Counted from the stretch's first letter, positions 24,815 to 40,188 are shown. The stretch is 64,000 nucleotides of DNA from Chromobotia macracanthus (GCA_036877525.1 JAZGTH010000034.1:3596001-3660000); one strand, 5' to 3'. A program made the numbers and translations. Notes: a model not told the origin generated them from the sequence alone.

Positions 24815-25960
24815 TTATATGGACTGTCCCTAAATATCTAAAACATGCTATTGTTTTTGCTTAAAAAAATCTTGGCCCATCCATCTTATCTAATAATAGG
24901 CCTATCTTAAATTACAGCTTGAAATTACTTTCTCTGAAGTTTTAGAAAAGCTTCTTTTGGCACAACTGCAAGGTTTTTTTTAGAGCTAAGCAGTATTTTT
25001 GGAAATTTCACTCTGGTTTAGAAAATATCACAACACAGTCTGCTGTTTTAATGGTTTTAAATGATATTTTATTATTTGTGGATTCAGGGGATTCTGTGAT
25101 ACTCCTGCTTTTAGACATAAGTGCAGCATTTGACACTGTTAACCACAGAATCCTTATCTCATGCCTGGAAAAATAGCTAGGCATATAGGGATGTGCTCTA
25201 AATGATATTAAATACGATCTGGAAGATTGTAACTTTCTCTGTGTGCCTTCTCTGTGTTGCATTTTGGAATGCCTTAGGGTTCCATTTTGGCCCCTACGTT
25301 GTTCTTCATACACATGTTCTATATTTAATAAGCATGAGGTGTCTTTTCATCTTTATGCTGATGACACACAAATTTATCTGCCTTTGAAGAAAGATATACA
25401 CAAAAGCACACAAATTGGTAATGAGTGAACATTTTCAGGTCTATCAGGCCCCTCTGATTGTAACTTTGTGGATTTGGTTCCGTATATGAAACCTTCTGTG
25501 GAAAAACCTGGGTGTCATTTTTAATTCTTTGGTCAAATTTAAATAGGAAAAAAATGTTGTTGTTAAATCCAGCTTCTTTTAACTAAAATTGTTATCTAAG
25601 ACCAAAGGTTTCTTAACCTTTTCAGAGTTTTAGAGTGATACATGCATTTGTATCATCTTGACGTGATTACTGTAACTCTCTTTACAGTAATGGAACACGT
25701 CTTGTTTTATATTAATCATATTCAAATATCAGATATGAATAATTTCCAATTGGTTTAAAATGCAGCTTCCAGGTTTTTTGACCGGCTCTCGAAAATTTAA
25801 TCCTTAATACTCTGTTCCTTTCATGACAAGGAATCAAGTTTAAAAAGTTACTTTTTGTTTTCAAAGCCCTGACTGATTTGGCACCCCAGCATTCCTTTTT
25901 AATCTACATACATCTAGTAGATGTTTGAGGTCAACTGAGCAAATATTGTTGATTGTTCCA
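24815..25960 (+). mobile_element. LINE remnant, L2/Rex1-like reverse transcriptase
   Basis: Pieces in changing frames follow the order of a non-LTR reverse transcriptase: VPKYLKHAIV, then EKLL-AQLQ, a residual SVILLLLDISAAFDTVNHRIL stretch (with a frameshift), a GSI-GP-LFFIHM box, and HLYADDTQIYLPLK at about 25,348-25,392. YADD is the polymerase active site. Downstream, FVSS-RDYCNSLY and LTDLAPQHSFL mark the C-terminal part. Numerous stops and frameshifts show decay. The 3' end is not sharply defined. L2 and Rex1 cannot be told apart by eye. Confidence 0.8.
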
Positions 25961-26563
25961 AGATCTTGATTAAAGGTGGGGGTGCAAAAAACTTCAGGAA
26001 GTGCATACCCCTGTGTAAGAGGTTTCTGGCACCAGAGGACACACCCAGACTGTGTTTTTGCCTGGGTGAAAAACATGGGTGTTCTGTTTGGCTGTTTGCC
26101 TGGGTGGACGCCCCCCCGGTCAGTTCCCGCCACTGCTGAGGCTCAATGAAATCTCCCATCGTGGGGTTTGTTAGGAGATGGCTGAAGAGGGTGAGAGCAT
26201 ACATACAGTTATGTACAAAGTAATGTTACTCAGTTGTTTTGCCTTCAGCTAACACTGTGATGTAATTGTGATGTTGGCATTAAAGGGTCTATTAGAAATC
26301 ATTGTTTTCATTTCTAAGGGTCAGAGAGAGAATGAAAAATTGTAATGACTAAATTACTCCCACTAGAAACCTTCATTAATGTTATAAGCAAATATGAACG
26401 CAAATATGATATCACCGTTTAGAGATCAGGGGATATGCTTCAATGCTTTAAAAGTGAGTCTGCTAAGACTTATACATATTTAATGGGACAGTATTCTTTA
26501 TTGTCTCTCTACTGTATGTTTTTAGGTGACTGTCTGTGTTGAAAGGATATATGATTTACACAG

Positions 26564-26584
26564 GGCTAGTCAATTTGACTAGCC
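26564..26584. repeat. 21-bp palindrome
   Basis: GGCTAGTCAA, a single T, then TTGACTAGCC: perfect 10-bp arms. No flanking gene. Confidence 0.8.
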
Positions 26585-29500
26585 AGAGATTCTGTTTGGT
26601 CAGTAAGAGATGGAAAGTTGAGCTAATTAATTGTACAAAGCTTAAAATCTTTTGAGGGGAAAAAGCTGAGAAACTTGGAAACCACTTAAGATGAGATTAG
26701 CCCCCCAATTACCTCCAATATTGTCAGTTCCATGGGTGATGGACAGTGCACATTAACTGTATCCCAGCCCTGTTAATTTATTTATTTATTTTAAGCCTGA
26801 TGAATTGAGCTTGGGATAAGGACATAAATATATATAAACACTGAGACTGAAACATCTACAGCATACCACAGCAGTCGGTCTGATCAAATGCATCTGTGGG
26901 GACACATCAAAAAAATTCCACAAGGTCAGCTGAAGCCAGGCACAGCAGCGCACCATACTGTTTTGCTTTCAATTCTAATGATGGGTGCTTCCATTCCAAA
27001 GCTTTCATTTAATAGATAACAGATAAGTAAGTCTGAATAGGGAATTCAGAAAGTGCACAGCTTTAATCCTGCTGATTTGGACATTTTTGGACCATTTTAA
27101 TGTGGCCTTGGACAGCTGAGTCTGTTAGGACTGTGTATGACACACACAGACCCACTGAGCATGCAACCACTGGATCTATTAACATCACGAGTCACAAGTT
27201 TAAAGTTCCTTTTTGTGTTCAGCAGAATAATGCTTTTATAGATTTATGACCACACAAATATTCTGATTTATTAAATAAAATATCAAATTATATTCTGATT
27301 TTTTAAATATCTTGCCAAAGATTACATTACCTTTTTGCATACCAGTAACAAAATTAAAGTAGTTGCCCCAGCTACATTTTCAAAAGGCGTGATAATAGCT
27401 TAGCAGTTTTCAAGCAAGTATTTTCATGGCCTGGATTACACTGCAGGAGTACTGTAGTAAAGAGGTACAGAATTCCAGATTGCAGAAGTCTGCATCCGCT
27501 ACAGCCCAGCACCGGATAAAGATTCAACAGAGATACAAACAGTGTTTGCAGTTTTTAATTCCACACACAATGTCTCTTCAGAAAGACAACCTGCGAATGG
27601 TTTCTTTATAGTTGACCCTGCACAATAAACTAGTAAAATATCTGAACATAAATAAATGTACACAATTTTGTAAATTATTATTGACATATGAACACTGTAC
27701 AGTAAGGTTTTGAGTTAAAGATAAAGCATTCATTGCATCATTTGTTTTATTTAAATTATTTTCTGGGAAAAATTCTCATTTTAAAATGGTTCTTCACTGA
27801 GATTTTTCATAGAAATCAGGTCACATATTTGCGCACCTCTATCGGCAAAATAATTACTGTTATTTTTATAATAACTAATAATTGCCATGCCAACAGCTCT
27901 TGAAATGAATTGCAATACATACACAAACAATGCCAGCAAATGAGATGGACAACTTTGTTGACAAGTGTGTGGGGGGGGAGGGGGGTGAACAATTATTGTT
28001 CACAGTAAATAAATATTTCTTGCTAAGCTGTGCTCTGTGCACAAAATGTCTCATAATACCCAGGAGCCTGCAACAGTTTAGGTGTAACAAATTCTGAGCT
28101 AAACAGTTTGCTTATTTCTGCCTCTCATAATGAGACCCATTGGTCATGGGAATTCAAACCGTTTTCTAGTATAGATTTTGCTTAGCTTGACTGAGTTGCA
28201 GTGGAGTAATGTGTAGTCTGCGTTGATTAGCATGGATGGCAGAGTTTAACATATTAATGCCAATGAGAGGCTCTACAGGCTTGTGCCCAGTCTGTCCTAT
28301 GGGCTTTGCTGGGTAGCTGAAAAAGAATGAAAGCAAAAAATTGATTACACTGTTGTATCAGGGGAGCTTCGACGTGGGAGAAAATTACTACATCTATTAT
28401 GTGGCAGAAAGAAAAACTAGGAGAGCCAAATGTTTAATTGCCAAGCAACTTTGCAAGACTGTGCCATAAAAGAAATGGCCAGAAAAAAATCCTGTTCTTT
28501 TTGGGGACAGAAATACTTGAAGAATACTTGTTTCATTATAAAACAGCTTTAGTCTTGTGCCTGCCCATCTGAGAGGTTTTAATCTACAGTATGTGTTTAT
28601 CCTTTGTTGAGCTGTTATAATCATGCTTAGCATCTCATTAAGAAGGATTGGATGGAATTATTTATTAATTTAAACCTCCTTATTATGACGAATATTGCAA
28701 CCTAATAGGGCATGACAGAACACTGTGTCCAAAGGGAGCATAATGACTAGGAGACAAAGTTGTCTGTACCCTCTGACCTAAGTCAAATTACAGCTAGTTT
28801 CTGGATAATGTGCCACTAATTCAGGTTTCTCCTTTTTGTATTTACCTGTGCCTTTAGAGCTTATAAAGAAAATGTCAAAAATGCCCAAAACGTTTATTTA
28901 ATGATGCTAGCTGAGTTGAGAGACATGCAATATAGCTAAGGCAGGCCACTTGTACATCAATAAATTAAAGAAACTAGAACGCACAATACCCTTCCAAATA
29001 ACAGTGCCTTTTGGCAATCTGTAAAGATGTCATTTGGTCTTTACAGCTCTTACTGTTTGATGATAGCTGCAACTGTTCAGCTTATGAATCTGACAAGGAT
29101 AGGCAAATAATAACAAGATATCAAATTTTAAATATCATAAAATACTGCTCTTCCATACTGGGATCATCATAAGAGTGTCTTCCATCTACAGCCATAAAGT
29201 GGATGGTGCCGTTAAACCTGAGGCTTCTAACAAGTATGCAGCCACTTAACCATGACGACCACCTATCATACTTCAAATTGATCTAATCTAAAGAGTTAGA
29301 CTGGTTGCATCCACAGATCCATGTTGCATCTTATACTGCTCAGTAATACAGCAACATGCCTTCAATTGGCATGAAAATCTACCCAAATATTAAGTTAACA
29401 AACAGAAAACACCACCATGCAATTGGGCCATGATAATAAAACAAATGAATCAGAGGATGGCTGTGGAGAGCACAGTAAAGGGGTTTCAGATCTCTGTGGA

Positions 29501-31841
29501 TGAGTGGGTGGTAACCATCACCTACCCACTCAGAGCAACAGGTTGATGTTCCTGATAACTGTAATGGAAAATAGTGTTAAGAGTATTATAGTGACAGACA
29601 TCATTGACTGCAGTGGGTAATAGGGGTCGGTTTGTGTTAAGTAGTTCAGGGAGGCTAATAGGTTCTGAGCGGCATATTGATTCATGTACAGGGATAAACA
29701 AAACATTTCCCATGAGAACAAGAGGTTTTTCAGCTGATAATAAATTCATTGTGTAATATTCACAGTGTAACACTGTACCACGATTGTTGTAAATGAAAAG
29801 TATGCAATATCTATTGCATACCTAATCGTTAAGCTGTATATGTTATTGCACAAGATTACAAAGGGGCCCCATAATGCATTTCACTTTTTTTAATGTCAGT
29901 GTGTGTGAAATGTAACCAAAAAATAAGAACAAAATGTTACTTGTTATACGTCAATGATCATATGTTTGTGGAACATGTCCATTGGTGATGTGATGATCTA
30001 CACCTATGGTTACACACCTGTGTGACCCTGAGGGGAACTGACTTGATACATCTCCTTGAAATACCATCATCATGTAAAATACTGTGTCCAGCACAGTAAG
30101 ACACATCAGTGTCTTAAAAAATATTGCAAAATTGTCTCTGAAAAGAGATGCAAGCTCTGAGAAAAGCTCTAACAGCATTTGCTAGACAATTAGATGAACT
30201 GTTAGCTAATTCAAACACTTTTTAGGACCACTGTATAAACTGTAAAAAAATAATAGCCCAAATGTTGATCTAATGTTTATTTAGGTTCAGTTTGTGTGGA
30301 AAACCCCCACTCTTTAAATCTTAAAATGGCCTCCAACCTTTCAGCCATTTCTCCTCTTAAACAAAATCAAATTCTGCTGTGGTCCTGCTTCACACAGGTT
30401 GTAGGGAATAAATGGTCTGTTATCACAAAGCCACATGCAGGACCATTGTTAAAGTTGCTGCAGATATTAGATTGCTTTCCCCCTTGAAAGAACAGCAGAA
30501 CAGCATCTTCAGATGCTAAACCTCCAGACTGAACAAGTTCTCAGGATCTCTTTGTGAAGATATCAGAGGCTGTAGTTTAAAATATCCACCTCCAATGCAA
30601 TGCCACAGCAGCTAAATGTTAGAAATATGTCAAACACACACTAACAGCCATTACTCAAGTACACCCAGTCTGAGAGATTAGATTGTCTATGGGCCAGATG
30701 TTACTGTATTATAATCTAATTTCTCCTCTGTCAGCATCTGGCTTTTTGTATGATTGTTAATGGTTATATCCCGGAGCATGTTATCAAGAAAAGGGTTCAA
30801 CTTTACCTTAGTTTGTTTAGATTTATTTGGCTACTGGTTAATCTAGGCCTCTCATATAGACAGAAAATTAATTCTCTAAGATTTGATTTGAATAAATAAA
30901 TACGTCAGCTATCTTTAAGTGCTTTGAAATGTGTTTACCTACTCATTGAAACATGTTTACTCACCTATTCCTGTATATTCCAGCCACAATTATTATTCAA
31001 TCTACGTTTCTTTACATTTAATATTACGCAGGTCCTCTACTGCCTCTTACCTAAAGCTTTCAACTGAGTCAATATTTACATTTGACAAATGCAATTTATT
31101 ATATTAAATGATGACAGCTTCACTCATGCCCTATTGTAATGAGCCCCTTTGAGAATCCATCCCAACTTGTTTCATAAAACACCTGATCATGCTCATTCTT
31201 ATTTCAAGTATGAAATAAATCCAAATCCTGAATCTGTGACAGCAACTGAAAGCACGTTTGCAGTTTGCATTGATTCTCAGGAGGAAAGTTAGATGAAGTG
31301 AACTCAGTTGTAATACTGGCATTGTTTGACTTGCTGTTTCCTTGGAGCTTCAATTGATAAATCATTTAAGACTTGGTGGCATTTTGTTCTCTTTCTTCTA
31401 AGAAACTGCTGACAATACGATCTGGATATCATTACAGACAGAAAAAGTCATCTTTGTCTGTCTTACAAACACTATTCTTTACCACTGTAGAAAAACTTAA
31501 AGAAATACCTTGGAAAGATTTTTAAATGAGCCTCAGTGATGAGAATCTGCTAGAAGGTGAAAGGTGTGGATATTGTCTGCCACTGAGTTGAGTACAAGAA
31601 ATGTATGTCCTCCTCAACTTAACTAACATGCCCCACTGCACAAGACTATCTGCTGATGCTGGATCTGGGCAGACAGCTCCTCTGCTTGAGAAGACAGTCT
31701 TCTTTATGAAAAGAAGGCCCTCAAGCAGAATAAAAAAGTTATTAGGGTTTATTTACACAGATTATATACCTCAGCTTCACATCTGAATGAATAATTACTA
31801 CAAAACCGGAACACAGTTGAAATCTTCCATAGTAGTACATG

Positions 31842-31885
31842 TAGAAAATTACGATTAGACATATAGAAAATTACGATTAGACATA
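31842..31885. repeat. Two tandem 22-bp units
   Basis: The unit TAGAAAATTACGATTAGACA plus TA occurs twice without mismatch. Confidence 0.85.
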
Positions 31886-33208
31886 GGAACCAGTTGAAAT
31901 TGCACTTCATTGGTTTCAGTGGTCCTTGATGACAATTATAGATGCTATCAAACATTTAGAATATATTATTTATATATGTACCCATGTGGTTGTTTTGTTA
32001 TTTTGCTGATAGAAAAGGAGACATCACACTGTTTCTTTCTGACAGATGGTTTTAGGCTCTGATGGGTTACATCAGAGAAAAATGTTCTTGTCTAACTCTG
32101 CCGATGCACAAGGCACAATGGTGTCTATTTCTGGAGCAAATGATCAAATGTTAAGCTAAACAGCACAATTCAGAGACGATTCCAGGAATAATTTGAGCTT
32201 AGATATAAGGAGATATAAATTATTTTGTTTTGTAGGAACTGATTGATCAATTGTTGTTATCTAAACCACCTGGTTTAGAGAGTTTTGCGAAAATAAAAGG
32301 TTTGCTTATTCGTTAAGTCTGGTCATTAAGTCTAACAATGGTTAAGTCGGTTCTTATTGACAATTTAACATTTTTATTACCCCACCAGTCTTTCAGTAGA
32401 AATACATACTATGTATTTACTACATACTATATGGGCAAGTTCACACACAGCCAAATATATACACCCAGAAACACAGACACACACACACACAGCTGTATTT
32501 CTTAAAAAAAACAAAATGCTAAACAATTAAGTTATTAATTTATCAGTCTAAAAAGTTAAAACATAATGAAAATATGCAGACATGTAGTCATGAATAGTAG
32601 CTAATGTAGTGCAGAAATGTCGTTATGAATGTTTGGAGGACATACTACGGTTTCTGCAGTGTGTAGTTTGGATTATCCAAATTATCTATACCATTTAACA
32701 ATAATGTGCAGTATTTAAGCAATCACACTATGCAAACACTAGGCTATCTTCCACAATGCAGAGTACTTGAATTTAGCCTCCATTTGCAGTGTGGAGTTTT
32801 TACTAGGTCTAATTTAGTGTGATTATTTATTTTGAATAATATGATTGAATAATCACGTAATCATGCCCACTGACCTGTAAAGGCAATTGTATGGAAGTAA
32901 TAAAAAATAAACAATATACTGTACTAATTTGTAAATCCACTTGGAATGTCTATTCAATGCTTTCATCTGCTACAAAGTAATGTATTTGAATTAGCTTCAT
33001 TTTGAGCAAACTGAGCAAAATATGTCATTAATTCAGTTAATTGGCATGTCATGTAATTAATTTGAATTCAATTGTTAATTAATTGGGAGATCCAATTCTT
33101 TATACAAAATTCAATTAAAAAAGCAAGTGGTTGTTTTCGGGGAAATAAATACCTGGCCAATTAAGACTGGCCAATAAGAATAAAGTTTTCAAAAGCCCTG
33201 TGTAATAT

Positions 33209-33232
33209 GTGTGTGTATATATATATATATAT
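33209..33232. repeat. TG/TA compound microsatellite
   Basis: A short (GT)n run passes into (AT)n. Confidence 0.9.
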
Positions 33233-33234
33233 CC

Positions 33235-36200
33235 TCTGAGACATGATCTAATGATACAGAGAAGAAAATTGCAGGATTGTGTGCTGCATTAAAGAGAGAG
33301 AAAGAGATTTGTTTGGTTCAAATCGAAAGGTGACATGATAATGTTCCTCAGCAGTTTCTCAATAAACTGTAAAGATGACTGCCATAGTGATCCCAATTGA
33401 TCAAAAGAATCGTTACCAGTTTAGAGAGAACTTGAAGATTTAATGCTTACGTGAAACCCACCTACAAAAGAGCAACAAAACAGATACCACTACAAGGCAC
33501 TGATTACTGAAAAGTACTGTAGTATTGACTCAGTGGATCAGTAAACCAGCCTTAAAATGGACTTCACCAAGATAACAGACCAATTTATCTATCACATTTC
33601 TTTTCCCTCAAGACAGCATGTTCTGAACACGCCGACTGGGAAAAAATAACTCTCCTCACAACACCAAAATAGACAAGATTTTTCAGACGCTCTCAATGTA
33701 CTACAACCCATCAGGGCCGTTTCTGCCTCAAGAGAGATATAAATGCTGTCTTGTGAACAAACTATGCTTAAACTGTTCCCTAGGTAGGGGTTGAGACTTC
33801 TATGCAATGCCATCATACTATTCTGCTCCAGACCTCTGGAATTCACCACTACCCATCAATACTTTTAACATAATTTAACACAAGTTGTCTTAGGAAATGT
33901 GTGGCATGCTGGAATAAGGTAATCAGGGACTTATAAACTTTATGTACTTTGCTTTCTGCATTTCAAGTGTGTGTCAACATTACCTTGTTCTACTTGTGTT
34001 GTCAAGAGACTGAGGTCTCATTTAGTGTTAGTTCAAGAAATGATAGTAATAGGTTGTGCTAGCGCAGTAGTAACCCAAAAGGGTTCATTGTATACCAGAA
34101 AATCATTAAAATTTGTGTTAAAGCTAAAATCCATAATGTTGTTGGTCAAAAAAGTTAGAGCAAGTAAATAACACAATGAAACAATTTTTTAAAAGTTGTG
34201 TTTCACTTTAATTTTAATTTTCTGCTTTGTTGCCCAGAAAACCAGTGACAACATTCCTAAATGCAGTCCAGTTTTTTTTACCACTTGTGTCATTTTGTCA
34301 AGCCCAACAAATATGCCAGCCGTCACTTTGCCATCTGACAGTTTAGGAAACATTGATCCATTTCTTTAAATGTTTAGCCGCTGAGATCTAATGCTTTAAC
34401 TAAAATGCAGGCTTTATATGCTCAGAAGAATTTTATTAAAATGTTCAAGAAACTGCAAGAATGTTCCACCATGTTCCTGAATGTTCAGTACAGCACTAGA
34501 ATATTACACATCACACAGGAATGCCACAGACTTTTTTAGAATGTTCTGACAGTGACAACTGGAAAATATTTTTTTTAATATGTGAAAATTTGTACTTTTT
34601 TTGTTTATTTGCAATACACCATTATATCGTAATTAATGATATAAGATAAAATGTTACTCAAGTGTCTAAATAGACACTAAAACTTTGATATAACTATAAA
34701 ACTATACATAACTATAAAAACATAATAACTATAAAAAAGTTGAGCAAAACAAAAATCTGTTACACTGTTTAATAGATTAGTGTTCAAAACACTCTCCTTA
34801 CTTTAACCAAATTTGCAATGGTAAGATTATAGTAATGATTTATAATTTGAACTGTGAGGTAATTTTGTGGATAATGTCAGTCTGATGTCTTTTGACTAAC
34901 ATTTGTGAAAAATGTAAGCAAAGTAACCTGCAGTTTCATGGTTCAAACAGAGATGGCAATAGACACCGAGGTTATGAATTGCAGCTTTAAGTTTAAATTG
35001 CTTTTACATTTCCTCTAATTTATTTTTGTAATTTTGTTTTAAAAGTCTAAAAGTACAGACAGGAGCATGGAAGAAATGATTTACCCAAAAAAGTGATTAT
35101 TTACTTACACTCATTTGTTCCCTTGGAACACACACACACAAACTAAACAATCTCTGTGGCCTTCACTGGAGCTCTTAAACCTAACATCATTCCTTTGGTT
35201 TGATGTCATGGCATTTTTAAGTGAGACACTAGAGTGTAAACTAATGATGTTCCAACTTCACTGTATGTTTGAGGAGTTACCTGTATTAATTTTAAAGAAG
35301 GTAAATGCAGTGCAACTGAATTACACATGCAACATTTCAAATTTTAAACATACTGTAGTCAGTTTCAGTTAGCAGTCTTACCTCAAACCTTCATCTCCCT
35401 GGGGTCTCACAGGAAAAGTCCCCAGTTCTCAAAACAGCTTGTAGATGAGGGCAAACAAATTGACTAAAGGACAGACTATAACCATCTAAACTGCAGGCAC
35501 TGAACATGGAAAAAGCTTTTATTTCATTTGTTTGAAGCACTCGTCACATCCCCATGCTGTTCCACTGTGTCTGCTACATTTCCTTGCTGTGTGATATGTC
35601 ATATTGCTAGGATAAAGTGTGACCCTTTCATTAATTCCACCACATGAACTGTCCATTCCTGTGGTACAAGTGTCACTCTTTATGCTTCTCCTGCCAAAAG
35701 AGTCAGTGAGCACAGTGGGAAGGCTTTGTGTATTCTGTGTACACAGTTTGAATCACAGGCACAGAGAAGCCACAAACATTGCCACAAATACATTACCTGT
35801 AGGGTTACACCTGTGCTAGCATGCAAGAGTGATGGCTTTGTCATAGATGTGCTTTGCTTATGGCATTTGTTTAATGTTGTCTGATTTAATTTGGTTTGTA
35901 TTGGGTAAAGTCACAGGAAAGAAAAGTCACCAATGAGTTCTCATTCATTTTTCCAACTGTTTCTCCAAGTTGACCATGATATGAAATAAAGAACAGAGCC
36001 TTTGGATCTCAAACTGTTCTTGGATTTGCCAACAGTTCTCATCAAATTTCTCTAAGACCTACATTTTTGAGCTAAGCTATCCAGCTCTATTTAGCTCTAT
36101 AATGTATGTCAACAATTGCCTGTATGCCTGTTTTGTTCTCTCTTAAAAAAGGGTTTTTAAGAGAAACATCTAGACCACATTCATATGTAAACATGGACTT

Positions 36201-39200
36201 TGTTTGGGTCTCTTATTCTGTTTCTTGGTTCTGAATCTGGTCTCAGGCAAGCATAGTCTATTTCTTACATGCTTAAGGTGATAATGACCTCTACCCTGGG
36301 TTGACACAGTGCCTTTTCATTACAAAAAATTAGAAAACAATGCTGAACAAGCCACACTGCTTTCCTATTATCTAAAAATGTAAGATTTTCTCTATTTAAA
36401 TTTATTAAAATTGACAACTTCCTGGGCTAACAGTTCTTAATCTGGGACTTTGTAACATCATAAAACAGTTTTGGTCATTATAAAACAATGTTTTCAACTC
36501 TATTTTTATCTCTCTGCATTTAATGACATCAGTTTTGCCACCAGCAGAATATATCATGTAAATTATTCAACAATGTGTGTATTGTGGAAATTAAAGAATA
36601 TTAGAGAGTATTGTGGAAATAAAGAATAGAAGCACCCAAGAGAAACTATGATTGAATCTAACAGATTCCCTTTAAATTTTCTAACCCGTCCTTTGCAGCA
36701 CTATATAAATGAATATCCCTGAATAAAAATGTACTTACACTGACATTAAGGGTCTGTGGTCTTAAGAAGAGACGATTACAGATTATGCAGTGGCTTGCTG
36801 TGTATCCACTGTGAGATCTGGGATGTATGCCCACTGGAGACGGCATGAATCAGATAGCCTGTGGGTCAAAATAGCCCCGTAGCTTCAACATCCCAATTAA
36901 AACCAGAAAACACACTGAACTGAGGGTCATGGATCACTATGGAAATAGTGGAAACTATGGAAACTATTGGTGGCCATTTAGTAATCTCTCAGGGACGCAG
37001 CCCTACCCTACAGCGAATCACAGATGTAGACACGCCATGAGGAACAAATATAGCAGCCAGTGATACAGTATGTTCAAATGAGGCCCCAAAATCCTTGTTA
37101 GTTTATACCACTAGTTTCAGTGGAAAATAAAAATAACACAGACAGATCTTTTCTGTGCCTCTATTTAAACTGATGAGTCATCCACAAGTTGTGCATCTCA
37201 CCAAGTCGCTTCAGGGTTCAAAACTTTCACAATCACCACTCACACATAGCATGTGTTATGCAGTACCAAGTAATTCTTTTTTTTAGGATGATTTTAAACA
37301 TGATTTTAATGCTTGGTACACAGAAGTCAAATCAATGTACACATTGCAGTATTTTATTGACAGTGAGTGGGCGGTCCTTGCTTTCCGGGCACATCAGGAC
37401 AAACTAGCATTTACACTACAAATACGATGCCTGCATTTTTGACTACCTCTATATGTGGTTTCTGTGATCCTTTAACAAAACATTTTGGATCCCGTTTACA
37501 CATGTATTTAGCACTAACCACCTGTGACTGAATCACCAAAATCACACCTTAATATCAGATGTAAACAATGTCTTTAGTACATGGGGAACCAGTTTCTTTT
37601 TAGGGCATGCACAGTTGTTACCAACTGTGTCTGTCTTTACTCACCCTGTCACACTACCAAAGCTTTTCTTTAGGCCAATTTCCTTTTAAAGCAAATATAA
37701 ACCACCCAGGAACTATATAGACTAGAGCATGGTGTCCTGCTTTTAGTTCACACCAACCAAAAAATTAAACTGAATCTAAAAGCTGACATCAAACTTATTC
37801 AGAAACCTCTAGTATAAAAACACCTCTAGGCCGTTGATGCAAGAAAAGCAGGCGAGACAATGTTTAATCCATGGCATATTTAATACATGGCAGAATGAGG
37901 ACATCTATCTATTACTCTAACATATACATATAAACATAAACTCAAGCTCATGGCATATGAAACTAAAGCTGTTTTGACCATAAATTGGATGCGTTTTGCA
38001 GCAACATTCAAACCTTCTGAAAACCATCTGAAATCCCACTCAATGAAATGAGCCTGGAGATTATGACGGATCTGTGATTCAGTTTCCCTTTTGTCTTCAC
38101 AATTTCTGTCATAATCTTACAGCCTCTGATTTTAAATCATTGTTTTCCATCTAACAGAAAGAGGTTAAGTTTGTGCTTCACAGATATACTGAAGCAAACA
38201 TATCTGTTTCTTTTGAGGTTAGCAATACCAGCAAATTACCTATAGTTTTTTTTTTCTTGGGACCTCTGATAAATCAAATCTGGAACAGATAGGAGCATCT
38301 GTGATTGCTGCTGAATATTTTTTTCACAATACTAATCTTCATGTATTATGACTGGTTGAATACAGAAACCAATGTTACAGTTACAGACATAACAGAACAA
38401 AAAAGCCCGACACAGTGACACACACTTTTCAAAATAAAGAGGCTTTACGCATCCTTCAGACAACCACTCCATGTTCCTCAGAGCAGGAAGCTTGTGGCCC
38501 AGATGGCTTCTGCCTTCTGAAGATCCATCTTCTTCAGACAAAAGACTGACACCTGCTTGCACATTATGGACCTTTTCAATTCATTTACAGATTATTCTCA
38601 CACTTCAGCTCAGGCTACTTAGTCTCTCTCTTTCTTAGCACCCTCTCGTTGTTCTCTCACAGCTGAAGGTGTAAGGAACTTGTCCATGATTGCTGGAAGA
38701 CTAACCAGAATCTCCCACTGCAGCTCCCAAAGCCTCTTTCTACATCTTATGACAAAATACAGCTCCACTTGCACTTCACACTTCATTACCCTCAGTAATA
38801 CTTTGGCACAATGATGTATGGATCTATTCAAATTCATGTGACTAGCTTTTGGCAGAATCGGCTTGAAAATTTGTAATGTACTGAGATTAAAGTTTACAAA
38901 CATACAACTATTTTTGTCTTTTACGTTTTGTTACCTTTTAAGATGGTTGCTAATAAATTACTTTAAATGTGTAGGGCATTTCTGATCATTTTGTTTGCTC
39001 ACTCCATTGTGTTCAAGTGGTCTGGGGAGGCCTCAAACACTCTTAAAACCGGTATGACCAGGTAACGCCTTCAAATTCAAAACTATGATTGGCTCCTCAG
39101 TCAATGGCAGGATCATATGTAATTGAAACAGATATAACCCTTTTGGTTTAAATAGAAACAGGACAGTGGGCAGTGTATTTTTTTGCAAGACCTCACAATT

Positions 39201-40183
39201 TGTGTCAACACTGTATATGTGAGGAGCAGCAAATATTCTCAACACTTTATGTAGAGGATTAGCAGTGTACATACAGGGTGGTGATTTAAAACACTATATG
39301 ATGCAGTATAATAGCTATCATACGCTACTGAGTGGTACAACAAGTGTTACTGTGATATAGCATTGGTTGCTTATGGTGCAAGAACTGTCATGCAATTATC
39401 AAAAACAGCCATCTCACACATACCGTATGTGTAGACCAACAATTAAAGTATTTCTAAACTCTTTCAACATTTTCCTAGTTTGCAAATAGCTGAAACTATA
39501 CTGCAGCACATTAGGTCATAAGCTAATATGCCCCTGACCAGATAGGAGGGTTTCGTGGAAATGTGATAAATAACTTATATATAGCTTTAGACATTCTCAT
39601 TCATTTTCAATGGCCTGTCACAAGGCTCATAATTACTTTTTAATATCAAAGTGGGAGAGAGGTGGAGCAATTGTTCTGAAGACTAAACATCATAGCCAGA
39701 TGCAAATGGTGCTGTACAGAATGGATACCTGTTGGTGGACTGAACTAGACGCATTACTAAGAAAATATGATACTGCACATTGTTCATTGCTGTTCTGAGG
39801 CAGTATAGTCTTATCATTAATTTTTAGGTTCAGCTGACTGACGTTTCACAGAGAACTAAAAAGGAAACGCTGAGAAATTAAAGACACATGCACACACACG
39901 ACTAAAGAAAAAATGTTTTCCTTGGCTATTATAAAAATTTTTACAAATTTTTACAATCATTGGTTGAGCACTTAGACATGATTTTCCATATGATTATACT
40001 GATATTTTGGCATTATTCCCTTCACACTTTCATTGTATTTAGCAATATTTATACGTTTTTCTACCTGTCTGACCTGGTACTAATATATGAATACATATAT
40101 TTTATACATTTAAATTATTAATGCTTTTATCAATGGAGAGCCTTACAGATGAGTTTTCATAAAGACCTCATGTCATCATGGAG
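33235..40183. other. Spacer upstream of the LTR retrotransposon, no gene seen
   Basis: AT-rich. It includes an AATGTTC-word-rich stretch (34,430-34,560) and a decayed MITE end (35,073-35,130). No exon-like frame can be supported. Confidence 0.5.
35073..35130 (+). mobile_element. MITE left-end fragment
   Basis: GAAATGATTTACCCAAAAAA followed by TTATTTACTTACACTCA is a diverged form of the GAAATAGTTCACCC...TTATTTACTCACACTCA start of an abundant cyprinid MITE. Only the end is recognisable. Confidence 0.4.
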
Positions 40184-40188
40184 GAGTG
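40184..40188. repeat. Target-site duplication GAGTG, left copy
   Basis: GAGTG directly precedes the 5' LTR and recurs directly after the 3' LTR at 45,362-45,366. Five bases is usual for Ty3/gypsy integrases. Confidence 0.9.

Larger units (their letters stand above)
25965..33200. other. Spacer, no gene seen
   Basis: AT-rich DNA with minor features: palindrome 26,564-26,584, G-rich tract 27,971-27,985 and a 22-bp tandem pair at 31,842-31,885. The block 25,970-26,170 is richer in G and C (with CCCCCCCGG) and may be another decayed repeat. No frame has a recognisable product. Confidence 0.5.
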
